Positions 11,201-20,003 of a stretch of 64,000 bases of DNA are shown here, one piece after another (the first letter of the stretch is position 1; every line of letters starts with the position of its first letter). Made by a program: the position numbers and the translations under genes. The notes beneath the pieces were generated by a model. The model was not told the origin of the DNA, ran no database searches, and saw only the letters and a program-made list of their open reading frames with translations. Source of the stretch: Chondrus crispus (lineage: Eukaryota > Rhodophyta > Florideophyceae > Gigartinales > Gigartinaceae); NCBI RefSeq assembly GCF_000350225.1, contig NW_005179222.1, forward strand, positions 114,698 to 178,697. Reading direction: 5' to 3'.

Positions 11201-12412
11201 GAGAGTGGACAACTTCTGAAGAATACACGCATCTATACCATTCACGGCCCACACATCATCAATAATGAACAGGCATACACGTGTGTTGAACCATGCTCGC
11301 ATCTCTGTCAGTACCCTGCTCAACTCGCTTTGCTCTCGCATTTCTGCAGCCACCTGCTTGCCACCAGACGCCTTTACGGCCATACACAGTTGCTCAATCA
11401 GCCGCCCTACGTTGGCGTCTTTCCCCAAAGACATGAAGTACACTCCGCCTGAAAACTGAGCCTTGATGTCATCGTCGTGCGCAATCGCTCGAAGAGCGCA
11501 TGTCTTCCCGACTCCGCCCTTCCCCGTTGCCGTCGCTCCTATACTTGTATTCCTATCGGTACTTAGCACGGCCTCCTTTAGCCGCGCCTCACACGTATTC
11601 GGTGATCCATCGATCCCCCGAGAATTCAGTTGCAAATATATTTCGTCGGGATTGTGCTCTGCGTGTATACAGGGCGTGAACTTATCAACCGCACATCGTG
11701 CGGTGGACGTGACGGCAGCTTGGGTTCCAACTTGGCCACTTGCATTCAAAACTTCTCTCACTTCATCACTTGAATCCTCCTCACATTTCTTTTTCACCCA
11801 CAGAAACACTTGCTCCACAAGATGTGCCCTTTTATCATGGCCGAATCGATCTCCCGGCAGGTTTGTTGCCCCTACTTCATTTTCAATCCCAGTGAAATCT
11901 GCCAGCTCTTGTAGCTCCCTCTTCACCGTATCCGTGCTCGCTTCGCGCTGTCGTTCGTCGCTAAAAAACTTCTCAACTTCAAAAATATTCTTTCTTTCAT
12001 CATCCCAGTAGCGATTTGGATCCAACTCTCTGCATTCACGAATACTTAGTCTGTAAAACACCGGAATCAATGTCGGTGGTCGCATCCCACTCCTTATCGC
12101 CTCACTCCGTCGGCGTAGGAAGCAACGCAGTTCCCTCATCGTCCACTTTCGAGCCGCAAACTCGGGAGAAAGAATGAAAACACCGACCTTCGCAGATTCC
12201 ATAGCCTTCGTCATTTCATCCCGTGCGTAGTCCCCGGGCTCCATCGAGATTTTGTCGAGGAAGCAATTTAAACCATGAGCTTGCAATTTCTCGGAAAGGA
12301 GATCTGCGATGAGTACCTTGTCCGGGCCAGCATGGCTTATGAACACATCGGGAGACTGTATCTTTCGCCGTTTTCTACTTGGTCCCGTCTCTTGCCGGAA
12401 GCTTTCCTGCAT
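8285..12412 (-). CDS. TIR-NB-ARC-WD40 receptor (NLR-like), 1,375 aa
   Basis: The ORF extends to a GTG at 12532, but the first ATG is at 12412 with A at -3, so I start there. A basic KRRK stretch follows the start. The TIR domain covers about residues 22-180 (DVFISHAG; Glu94 in WTMREL lies where the NADase glutamate of TIR enzymes is found). The NB-ARC has a P-loop GKGGVGKT (297-304), kinase-2 LFIIDDVW (381-388), GLPLA (478-482) and MHD (616-618). A helical region follows, then nine WD40 repeats (about 907-1284). Known relatives sense a ligand through the repeats, switch nucleotide, oligomerise and signal through TIR; that role is inferred here. All key motifs are intact and no intron is needed. 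Confidence 0.9.
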   Translation of the reverse strand: MQESFRQETGPSRKRRKIQSPDVFISHAGPDKVLIADLLSEKLQAHGLNCFLDKISMEPGDYARDEMTKAMESAKVGVFILSPEFAARKWTMRELRCFLRRRSEAIRSGMRPPTLIPVFYRLSIRECRELDPNRYWDDERKNIFEVEKFFSDERQREASTDTVKRELQELADFTGIENEVGATNLPGDRFGHDKRAHLVEQVFLWVKKKCEEDSSDEVREVLNASGQVGTQAAVTSTARCAVDKFTPCIHAEHNPDEIYLQLNSRGIDGSPNTCEARLKEAVLSTDRNTSIGATATGKGGVGKTCALRAIAHDDDIKAQFSGGVYFMSLGKDANVGRLIEQLCMAVKASGGKQVAAEMREQSELSRVLTEMRAWFNTRVCLFIIDDVWAVNGIDACILQKLSTLAAATGDIRERSRLLYSTRDSELKQVGKRVTFEPREREGSDSVHMLMLASGANPEEANDPRCKEAVSEILKLCAGLPLALNVAGTGVRYMRDRWEGEKSQAWEAYLSKMKSRNTIRSESPGDGYLLSLDATLHASLEIVESGIGSDAERLGQFSFRNIHRSLCVMKKQDGMPLSLVRDLWEMDYESAEKYAIQMERVGLVDLHYDKDCGWVRMHDLTHDFAVQEAQKEESVTVWYKKLADVCRQGRGLLGMTESEGREGKDAREKYVFENTYRVLKQGGCVEELKNLFLSARWVKAVIQRGSVWQYEEAVKDLNSFLRNTGGSESLLRDTGEEGSVYAMELMMRAARLSVPFCDESSAGIYFQLYGRIKHRASELGSVQRILEEIEEHTPRPWLQPVSECVGRAGGSLVEQIVLPSTAHEVGMDSTGGVYGHYSNPGDTRITVFTQSPDKETKMTELGNDFETGSRELTCGCVSMSKRYAVIGYGDGTLQFWSVSEKKILWSVCGHESRVRSVAMSGDGKRAVSGSDDMSVRVWDVDTELQIGDALTGHAGSVASVGMSSDGKRAVSGSEDESVRVWDVDTGLQIGDALTGHTDGVDSVAMSGDGKRAVSGSWDKSVRVWDVDTGLQIGDALTGHTGLVTSVAMSGDRKRAVSGSRDRSVRVWDVDTGLQIGDALTGHTEAVYSVGMSGDGKRAVSGSEDESVRVWDVDTGLQIGDALTGHTSVVSHVAMSGDGKRAVSGSWDGSVRVWDVDTGLQIGDALTGHTDGVKSVAMSGDGKRAVSGSRDRSVRVWDVDTGLQIGDALTGHTDRVTSVGMSGDGKRAVSGSEDESVRVWDVDTGLQIGDALTGHAGCVTSVAMSGDGKRAVSGSWDESVRVWDVEKGSTVHLGKLKDWRDIVERFLNAEDVSRTGHRRKRLEVFEIEGKIVHEREDGSEAVLAQLESMVFWWEVDDNHGVFVAAAGHRVAIMKLVV
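8560..9690 (-). repeat. 126-bp tandem repeats encoding WD40 units
   Basis: Nine in-frame units, each 42 codons, are almost identical apart from codons for residues after GH(T/A), before SV, and on either side of the Asp in S-x-D-x-S. The stretch GTCCAGTTAATGCG recurs every 126 bases on the plus strand from 8659. The long open frames on the plus strand across this region exist only because the repeat unit is a multiple of three; they are not genes. Confidence 0.95.
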
Positions 12413-14471
12413 TTTTTTGTGAATACGTAAAGACAAGTTGGTGAGGAGCGGAGTGTGATTTCCGTGAGAACGGCACCGGCTGTTAGAAAAACAGGGATGC
12501 GAAAGTTGAAAGCCGCGTTCAGCGCGCGGCACTCTTGTCGTTGTGGACGAAAGCGGAAACAGTGGCGACGGTCGTGTGGATCAGTAGGATGAGCTGATGT
12601 GCTTTCGCTTGATCTTTCGTAAATGAATGTGTTGGTCGGGAACTGGGGGGGGGGGGGGGAGGGGGTTTCTGGGTGGTCCCCGTCGCAGCTTTCACCGCAG
12701 CCTCCAGAAACTTTTATTTCCCTCGGCGAGCGCTTCCAGAAACGTCCAAGCGTCAACCCTAAAAAATCCATAAAATCTAGCACATCAACAATTTGATATA
12801 TTTTGGCAATTTCTCCACTCACAGAATGTTCGTGTGATTCCAGCGGGGAAAGACGCACTCACCCTAAAACATGAAAAGAATCATGAAACGTTCGTTATTT
12901 TCCATTTGCCCACAAACTCGCTGGACGTAAAGTAAACCTGAGTTTGAAAAATCCCACCACCAGTTTTGCGGACTGACCTCCAGCAAGGTACTTGCCCGCA
13001 ACAAACGCAAGTCTGGTACATCGTTGTGCCGTCCGACGGATCACGTGCACCCGGGCGAATACTCGCCGAAGCGAATATTGTAGCTCGCCACAAGGATAGA
13101 ATAGTTCTCAGTCGAAAGGGCGATGTGTTTCGTCTTCTTGACGGCCTGAGGGGGGCCGTTTAGAGAGGACCGCTTTTTAGAAGCTTCTACCTGTCTGTCT
13201 TCTGCGATTGCTTTAGCGGCATATGTGGCAGATCTTGTGGTGCTTCGATCCGTGATGGACTCTGGATAGATGAAGTGATAGGGGCGTCCATGACGCAAAC
13301 CGATACGAACCGTGCAGTATGAGACTCGTTTGTACTGATGAGAGAGCGGAAACCCCACTTCGTTTTCCTTCAAGACGGGTCGATCCGGCACTGCCGTACA
13401 GTAATCAGGCGGATGTGAAACCCCGTGGAAAACTCACATGTCCCGAGTTTTCGGTATGCTGTGAGTTTTGCAAAACTCGTTGTCTACCGGCTGAGGAGAC
13501 ATACGCACCGTGACAGCGGGGACAAACGAGGGCAAACTCAAAAGGGCTTGGTGGGGTTGAGCGCAGTGCAAAAATTGCGGATGTCTGCACTACTGCCGAA
13601 AATGTCTGCACCACAGTGCAGACAATAAGCAATCCAACAATTTTACTCGAACCCACTGTAATTACGATGGCTGACAGTCGCGGTAGCAGCCGGGAGACAA
13701 GCATATTGTCTCCTGGCTTACATCGTGCGGACACGCTGCCTCGTGCTGCGATATGATGCCCTCGGGAAGCCTCGGTGCTCATATCTGCACTCGGAGCTTG
13801 TCTGCACTCGTAGCCAGTAGACAACCCCTACCTGTCCGAAAATTTTGCAATCAGAAAATCCGAGCAAACTCGCGGCCAAAACACGTGTCTTCGCGACTTT
13901 ACGGACAACGTTAGAACATCCGAGCAAACTCGTGGCCAAAACACGTGTTTTCGCGACTTTACGGGCAACGTTATTGATTTATCTAACTTTACTGTGTTGA
14001 CGTCCCCCCCAACCAACTTGGAGGAAAGTGTTGTATGCTTAGGGGAACGAGAGATGGGAAAGTGGTGTAAGGTGAGGGCTCGGGGAGAAGGATTGGGAAT
14101 TGTGTAAAGTGAGGGTTGGTCGTGTAGTGCCCCCCCTTTTATTCATCTCTGCGCGTGCGCTCATATATTACCGGCAGCGCAGCCTCCACTCCGAGGTAAC
14201 AGTACATGCCTTAATTTAGCAAATCGGATAAATTTGACATGTCGAAAATTTGATCGTCAGCCCAGCATTTCCCGCGAACCCCGACACCGAAACACTATTC
14301 TCTTAACACAACTTCGTCTTTCTCAAAATATAGTCCCCTATTCCACGATTTATGGCAATGGACAAAGGCCAAACTCCCCTGCGATTCAAAAATTGGCGCC
14401 TTTTCGTGACACACGACACTATATATCCTTCTATTTGCAAAGAACTGCAAAGAACCTCCACCTCTTCAACG
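12413..14471. other. Intergenic stretch
   Basis: No gene is recognised. It has a G-tract at 12647-12659, a minus-strand AAATAAAAG run near 12712 that may be the receptor gene's TATA element, and the 60-bp tandem repeat listed separately. Open frames near 13041-13391 and 13405-13824 have no recognisable domain. Confidence 0.4.
13859..13978. repeat. 60-bp tandem duplication
   Basis: Two head-to-tail units (13859-13918 and 13919-13978) start TCCGAGCAAACTCG and share GGCCAAAACACGTGT and TTCGCGACTTTACGG, with a handful of differences. The period of exactly 60 is seen directly. Function unknown. Confidence 0.85.
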
Positions 14472-16070
14472 ATGGACTCCGAACCGTTTCGTCTTCGGGA
14501 AGCCGTTGTCGATCGGAAGACAGAGTCCCCTACCCCTTACAAGTCTCTAGCAATCAAGCACAAGGTTTCCGTCTCGAAGATTAGAACGGCGTTCCGTCAC
14601 TGGTGCGCTAATGCCCCGAATTCTCAACCACAATCGCCTGCTGACATCCATATCCTCCTAGTTTCCCCTGGAAGGCCACACGCAATACCATAACGACACG
14701 AACTTTTGCTCGCTGAAGCAGCATCTTACTATGTGGAAAACAATACGCCACTGACAAGAAACGGCGTCATGGACCTTATTGTACAATTCCGAGAAATGCT
14801 TGCTCCAGCAGAACAAAGTGAATTTAAATTCAAACACGACAGACCTTCTCAAAAATTCATCAATAACTTCATGCAGAGGAACGGATTGAGGTACCATCAC
14901 GTAAGGCAGGCTGAGAGTCGGCGGTTGGATGCATTCTCTCCTCTCAATGTCACGGCACACATATCTAGAGTGCGTGCTGCTATGACTCGGTTTAATATTT
15001 CATGTCCTGCTCAAGTGTTCAATATGGATCAGTCTGGAATGTCGTTGGCAAAAATTGTAGGTCGCTCTCTTCGCAAGGGCGTTAGAAGACAGAACGTAGT
15101 TCTGCTACAAAAAACAGTTCGCATAAATGGTGCACCTGATAGAGTTACTATAATGCCAATCGTGTCAGCAGATGGAAAGCCGTACGAGCCGGTTATCATT
15201 TTCCCAGGGCAGAAACCACACTACCGAACGATTAGAGGAAAAACGGAAACCCTGCACTCCGTACTGATGGATTGCTACCTGTTTTATCGTCCGATGCCAG
15301 GAGCCGACTCTTCAATTATTTTTAATTGGGCTGCCAGGTTTGTGGAGGAAACAGCTGTGCTTCGTCAAGGAGGTAAGTGGCTGCTACTCGTTCTGGATAG
15401 GTATTCTGCGCATGTCCAGTATCGTTTTTAAGCTTAATGAAACAGAACAGGATCCTAGATCCTAGTTATTGCTCTTCCTGCACACACATCCCATGAACTC
15501 CAGCCGCTCGATGTGTCTGTGTTTGGGGCCTACAAATCCTACTTGCAAGCTGAGTTGCATCGTTCTGTTCGTGCAAACTCAACGCTCAATGCCTTTACTG
15601 TTGCGTCATGTATTCATAACGCGTACTTGAAGTCATTTGTACGCCCGACAATTCAGGTGGGTTTTTCTAAGTGCGGGCTCTGGAGCAAGGGAAAAAACGG
15701 AACAGATCTAAACGCGCTTTCCAGACTTTTTAAAGTTGGTGACGAGGTTACTGTAGAGAAACTTATTTTTGCTTTCAACAAAATCCAGAGATCTTTACTG
15801 AGGGATGCAGACGTGGAGGAGGAAGGGCGGGTCAGGATCAGTACTGCAAATGGAGCTCATTTGACAAGCGAACTTGTTTTGCAAGCTCTCAAAGAAAGGG
15901 AAGAAAAACGAGCACAAAACGAGGGAAGGAGAACTAAAAGCAGAGCACAAGGTGAGGGTTCCGCAGCGAGGGCTGACTCGGCAGTTGCAATGCGGAGATA
16001 TGCCGCCCTTGCTGATGAGCGCTCCATTTCAGTGACGCCACTCATGGCAAGAGTGAATCACTCAGCGTGA
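14472..16070 (+). pseudogene. Pogo-like (DDE_1) transposase, broken
   Basis: The frame begins at ATG 14472 with a helix-turn-helix-like segment (YKSLAIKHKVSVSKIRTAF). A CENP-B-type segment follows (PLTRNGVMDLIVQF), then DDE motifs FNMDQSG and LLVLDRYSAH, and LPAHTSHELQPLDVSVFG with the third Asp. A TAA at 14691-14693 interrupts it. At 15425-15465 a missing T in a T-run and a 7-base tandem duplication (GATCCTA twice) cancel each other, so frame is lost and regained with a stop at 15429-15431. All pieces share one frame. The C-terminus is basic and Glu/Lys/Arg-rich. No left TIR is visible nearby; an AGTGAT array follows directly. Confidence 0.85.
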
Positions 16071-16206
16071 TCATCACTCAACATCATCTGTTCAACACAG
16101 GGCAGTGACATCACTCATGGGCAGAGTTCATCTCTCATAGTGATCATTACCCAAATGATAAGTGATCATCACTCAGTGAGACCCATTCCCCGAGTGACCT
16201 CCCTTG
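16045..16206. repeat. AGTGAT/ATCACT motif array (right)
   Basis: Dense GTGATCATCACT-type motifs start at the end of the transposase frame and stop near GAGTGACCTCCC. Read on the minus strand the outer edge (GGGAGGTCAC, then TGATGATCAC) resembles the outer edge of the left array (GTGAGGTCAC, then TGATGATC) in inverted orientation. Confidence 0.6.
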
Positions 16207-16541
16207 TCCTGAATAAAAATCCTGCACGCTGCCCGATACGTCTACACATTCTGGCGTCACCATGTTCTACGTTTGGCATTGAGCAGCTTTCTCGAAACGT
16301 TGAAAGTCATAAAGTTCCATGTGCCCGCCCAGGTGCGAAGTGGCTTCGCACCGGATCAATCCAGTTTTTCACGTTCTGGTGCAGTTCTGTTGCCGTACGA
16401 GTTCACGGGGAAACTCTCCTGCATGCATTACCGATAAAGTTTACAGACTGAGTAGATAGACATAATGGTGCTATTTGCGGACTGATACGGGCGATGCCCG
16501 CCGGCGAAAAGACGTGCAGACAGGTTAGAAGCAAATATTCT
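16207..16541. other. Stretch without recognised gene
   Basis: No coding signal is seen. It holds a short inverted repeat around GTGCGAAGTGGCTTCGCAC (16337-16355) and lies between the AGTGAT array and the 3' end of the nuclease/PiggyBac-like gene. Confidence 0.4.
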
Positions 16542-18953
16542 TCAAACATCTTCAGATTCTTGTCCCTGGCTGCTATGTTTGGCTCTCACTGTATACTGAA
16601 ATGTACTTTTCTCTGCTTCCGTTATAGACGCGCGAACCAATGTGTCCACGGAGTGCCACTCTTCCCAACATTTTGTACATATTGCTTGCCTACAAACTAC
16701 GCACCACTTTCGCTCTCTTGGTCCATTTTTCTTTGTATAGCGCTTCCCTCTATACTTAAAAACATGAGTGTAAGAGCAAAGAGAGCAGTATGTCGCTTGT
16801 CCTTTGACAGTGCGATGTATCGGTGTTGAACTTAATCTTCGCGCTTTGTCTGTTGCTCTGTTGTATTTTTTGGCAGCTTCAGAGCCATACATTGGCTTTA
16901 AAGACATAGGTTCTGGACCATGTAGGACTGGCGAAGAAGCGTTCTGCGACGTACGTCGCCCACTACATGACATGTAGTAGTCATTAACTTCAGCTGCAAG
17001 GCCTCTAACAAAAGCACTGAACGTCTCACACTGCGTTATACCATAACGTAATTTGGTATATCTGGACCTACTGGTGTTGCTTGCCACATAACAACTCGTA
17101 AGTAGCCCCTTGCTTCTTGCAACTGCTAGGCGGTGTAAAATTGCCGCGTTGTTAACCTGAGAACATAACATACGTCCAATCACGCTTACGATTGGATTCT
17201 CGGACGTGTTGGTCTTTTTCAAAGACTTTATTGCTCTACTGTACTCGTCAACGCCGCCCTCTAAAGAGTTCCAGTAAACCAGCAGTGTAGGCCTTACCAT
17301 TCGAGCAGGAGGCAGAGGCATGCCTCTATCTCGTACCAGTTTTTTGTATGCCATGCTAAGCCCATAGAAGGATGCAAAACAGTGGAGGTCAGAAGCAAAT
17401 GATGCCTGCAACATATCGTCGTATTCTTGCGGTATACTTGAAGAGGGTAATCCCACCTACTTAAATGCGGCCAACTGAATTTCTTCAAGGCAATGTTGGT
17501 ATGAATTTGTCAGCAGTTGGGACAACTGTAAAAGGACTGCATACAGAATTTTTCCAGTGCCCATGGAGCTCCCTTTTGCAACTACAAATAGAACTTGGTC
17601 TACCCCAAAAACAACTGTGTGGTGCAGACATTGAAGTCTGTAAGGCGTGCTCGGTACCACCTCTTGAAAATAACTGTTATCTTCAGTTGACGTTCCAATA
17701 TCTGCTATATGAAAAAGTCGACCGCGGCAACCAGCGACATGTTTTGCGTCTTCAATGGTCCGCGGAGATGTCATGGTCTTAATCTCAATAACCGCGTAAA
17801 TAATTTCATTAGAAGCTCCCAGAAGCCCGCACAGACCATCTGGACTGTCACCGAGCATGTCGTTGCCTCTTTGACATACTAGACCAAGTCTTTTGATGTA
17901 GTCCACTCGCAAATGCGTGTTACCACGGTCGCCGACAAATAAAAAATTTATCGCTCCATTGTTTGCTCCTGCTTCGAGACACAGGGTGCTCGCAACAAAA
18001 GAAGGAAGAGCTTTTAGAACTTCTGTTTCATTAATAGATCCTTCCTTCATACCAGCAGTGGCAACTAAAGGCTTCATTACCCAAGACGATAATGAAGCCT
18101 TCAGCAGCTCATGTTTCACAGCCTCGGCGTCCCTCGCCATGCGTCCCTCCTCATCCAACACTTCCGGCCCCTGCAGAGTGTCTGTTCCAGCAAGGACAGA
18201 TTGCTGAATTGAAATAATTTTGTTAACTAATTGCTGCTTTCGTAGGGATGAGGGCTGTCTCCGACCGATCTTAGCCAGCATACCCAGAAGGTCGTCTTTT
18301 CGCATATCGCTTAGCTCATCTTCCGATGCCTCCATAAATGCGGTCACAGCCCCCTGTTCGACATCTACACCAACAGATCTCATTGAGATGTTTAAACTTT
18401 CACACGTGATGCTCCATTTTAGATGCAGCAGCTGCCGAACGTCACTCACATCGTCTGAAAGTCGGGTAGTATTTGTATCTAACTGCTTTCCCCTTAGCAA
18501 AACCGAAAGGCCGGTGATGTTTCTTTCATAATTACAAGCCGTAGCCAATAGGAAGCTATGCGACGTCCTGGACGTGAAAGCAAACGCCCGGGCTAAAAAC
18601 CACCCAGGGTCTTCAGACTGAAGCAAAGTCAGCTGTCGTACGCGAAAAATTACTTGGTCAACTTTCCGTCGTACGCTGTATGGATCCCTGGCTGTTCGGG
18701 TCATGTCCCCAGGTGTGCGAGCTTGGTTTAGGCGTTCATAGATTGTCTGTAACTGCTCCAACTTAGCCGCATCTAGGCCGTCTCTGAAAGTGCTGCGTGG
18801 TATTAATGTAAATCTGCTGGTTGAGAACAATCTCTCGTTGTTGTGGTACATAGCAGCAACACGGCCACTGGCGCTCTCCCTGTAAACAGCAGCTTCTATA
18901 GTTCTCCCACTCCGGCCTGCTATTTTTTCCTTGCCCGGTATATGGCACAGCAT
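16542..18953 (-). pseudogene. SAP + YqaJ-like nuclease + PiggyBac-like C-terminus, one in-frame TAG
   Basis: ATG 18953 opens a 498-codon frame ended by TAG at 17457-17459. The same frame continues at once for 304 codons to 16542. First half: a SAP-like segment (about 211-250, DLLGMLAKIG) and a PD-(D/E)XK nuclease of YqaJ type, with LEAG (326-329), SPDG (370-373), EIK (390-392) and the Gln of LQCLHH. Second half: WNSLEGGVDEYSRAI at about residues 62-76 and VNNAAILHRL match the PiggyBac third-Asp region, and a C-terminal Cys cluster (YCSLC, CVVC, CTKCW) matches its cross-brace finger. The earlier PiggyBac catalytic residues are not evident. A chromovirus LTR begins 82 bp upstream and may have cut off the promoter. 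It may be a decayed composite transposon gene or a readthrough gene. Confidence 0.6.
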
Positions 18954-19034
18954 CCCTTCTCCGAGACAGGCATTTCTTTATGCCTCTTAGCGACAGGGCC
19001 ATCCCCAAAGACATATGGGAAATCTAGAGACCGT

Positions 19035-19674
19035 TGTGGTATAACTACCTTCGTCCCGACCACTCGGAAACGAGGGGGGTTAGAGGTAAGGGAGCGAGCG
19101 CCGCTGCGTAACCCACGCGCGAACGCAGACCGTACGGATGGACTCAAAAAGAGAGAAGGCTCACATGGCCGGTGACGCGCAGCCGGTCGGTAGTGTTAGA
19201 TCCGGACGGCCGGTCACCGGTTAGAAGCCTGAGACTAAAAGGGAAACCGGAACGGGATAGCAATTAGCCGTAAAGGGAGGGGAGGCGAGTCTGCCTTCCG
19301 TTTACTGGAACAGGGCAGGTGCCCCCGGTCTTAACCCCTAAGTGGGACACCAGGACACCTGTCCCGCTACAGTAGCTGTTACTTACGGTATACCAGCTAC
19401 TGTGCTAAATTGGCTAATTTGTGCCATTAACTACTAATTACTAGTTAGCCACCGTACGGATTATACACGTGTGCCCGTGGCCACGGTCCCGGCTAACGGT
19501 TGTGCTACGTGTTACCCGTGGCCACGCCCGCTGTTACCGGCTGTCCCACGTCGGACCCTTGGGGTACTACTGTACACGGCGGCGGGCGCGTGTACGCCTG
19601 CTCCGTACAGTAGCACCCGCCCTCCCGCGCGGTTTTCATCTCGCCGGGGGGTTGTGGTGTGGAATTGTATGACA
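19035..19674 (-). repeat. Chromovirus LTR (3' LTR of copy 1)
   Basis: It starts TGTGGTATAACTACC and ends TTGTATGACA, an imperfect inverted terminus. It is about 640 bp, against 590-592 bp in copy 2, with extra sequence near the end shared with window positions 1-109. It has a TACAGTAGCTG/CAGCTACTGTG inverted repeat. Confidence 0.9.
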
Positions 19675-19800
19675 GACCCCCTTGCTTACTCCACGACACG
19701 TCCCCGTCGCGGCCGATGTCTGCAATGACCGGCTTGCAAGGGGCGCCCACCGTACGGAAAAGCCCGCGCCGACCGCGGGAACGCGGTCGGACTGCGGTCG

Positions 19801-19824
19801 ACTCCATAGGGGAGCCTATGGAGT
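19801..19824. promoter_or_regulatory. Perfect 10-bp palindrome upstream of antisense ORF (copy 1)
   Basis: ACTCCATAGG, four bases, CCTATGGAGT, followed by TTTTTGGTATTTAACCG with a TATA-like TATTTAA. The same structure occurs in copy 2 at 29265-29288, with a changed base pair that keeps pairing. It may be a regulator site or an RNA hairpin. Confidence 0.6.
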
Positions 19825-20003
19825 TTTTGGTATTTAACCGTGGCTGTTCCTCCGGTGCGGTGGCAGGTCTCCTCACGCTTCCCTTGTCCCCCACAACGAA
19901 CCTCCCAACTCACCCCACAGCACACCCCACGAATCACTCCACAACCACCACTATCCACACCCTTCCTCACGCTTCTTCCCTTCTCTTTCCTCCTACCAAT
20001 CCG

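Noticed and set aside
12413..12532. N-terminal extension of the NLR-like receptor
   Set aside because: The longer frame starts with GTG, and the extra residues look like translated leader; the first ATG is at 12412.
12647..12659. G-tract as a quadruplex or functional element
   Set aside because: A single uninterrupted run without spaced G-blocks; it may also be inflated by assembly.
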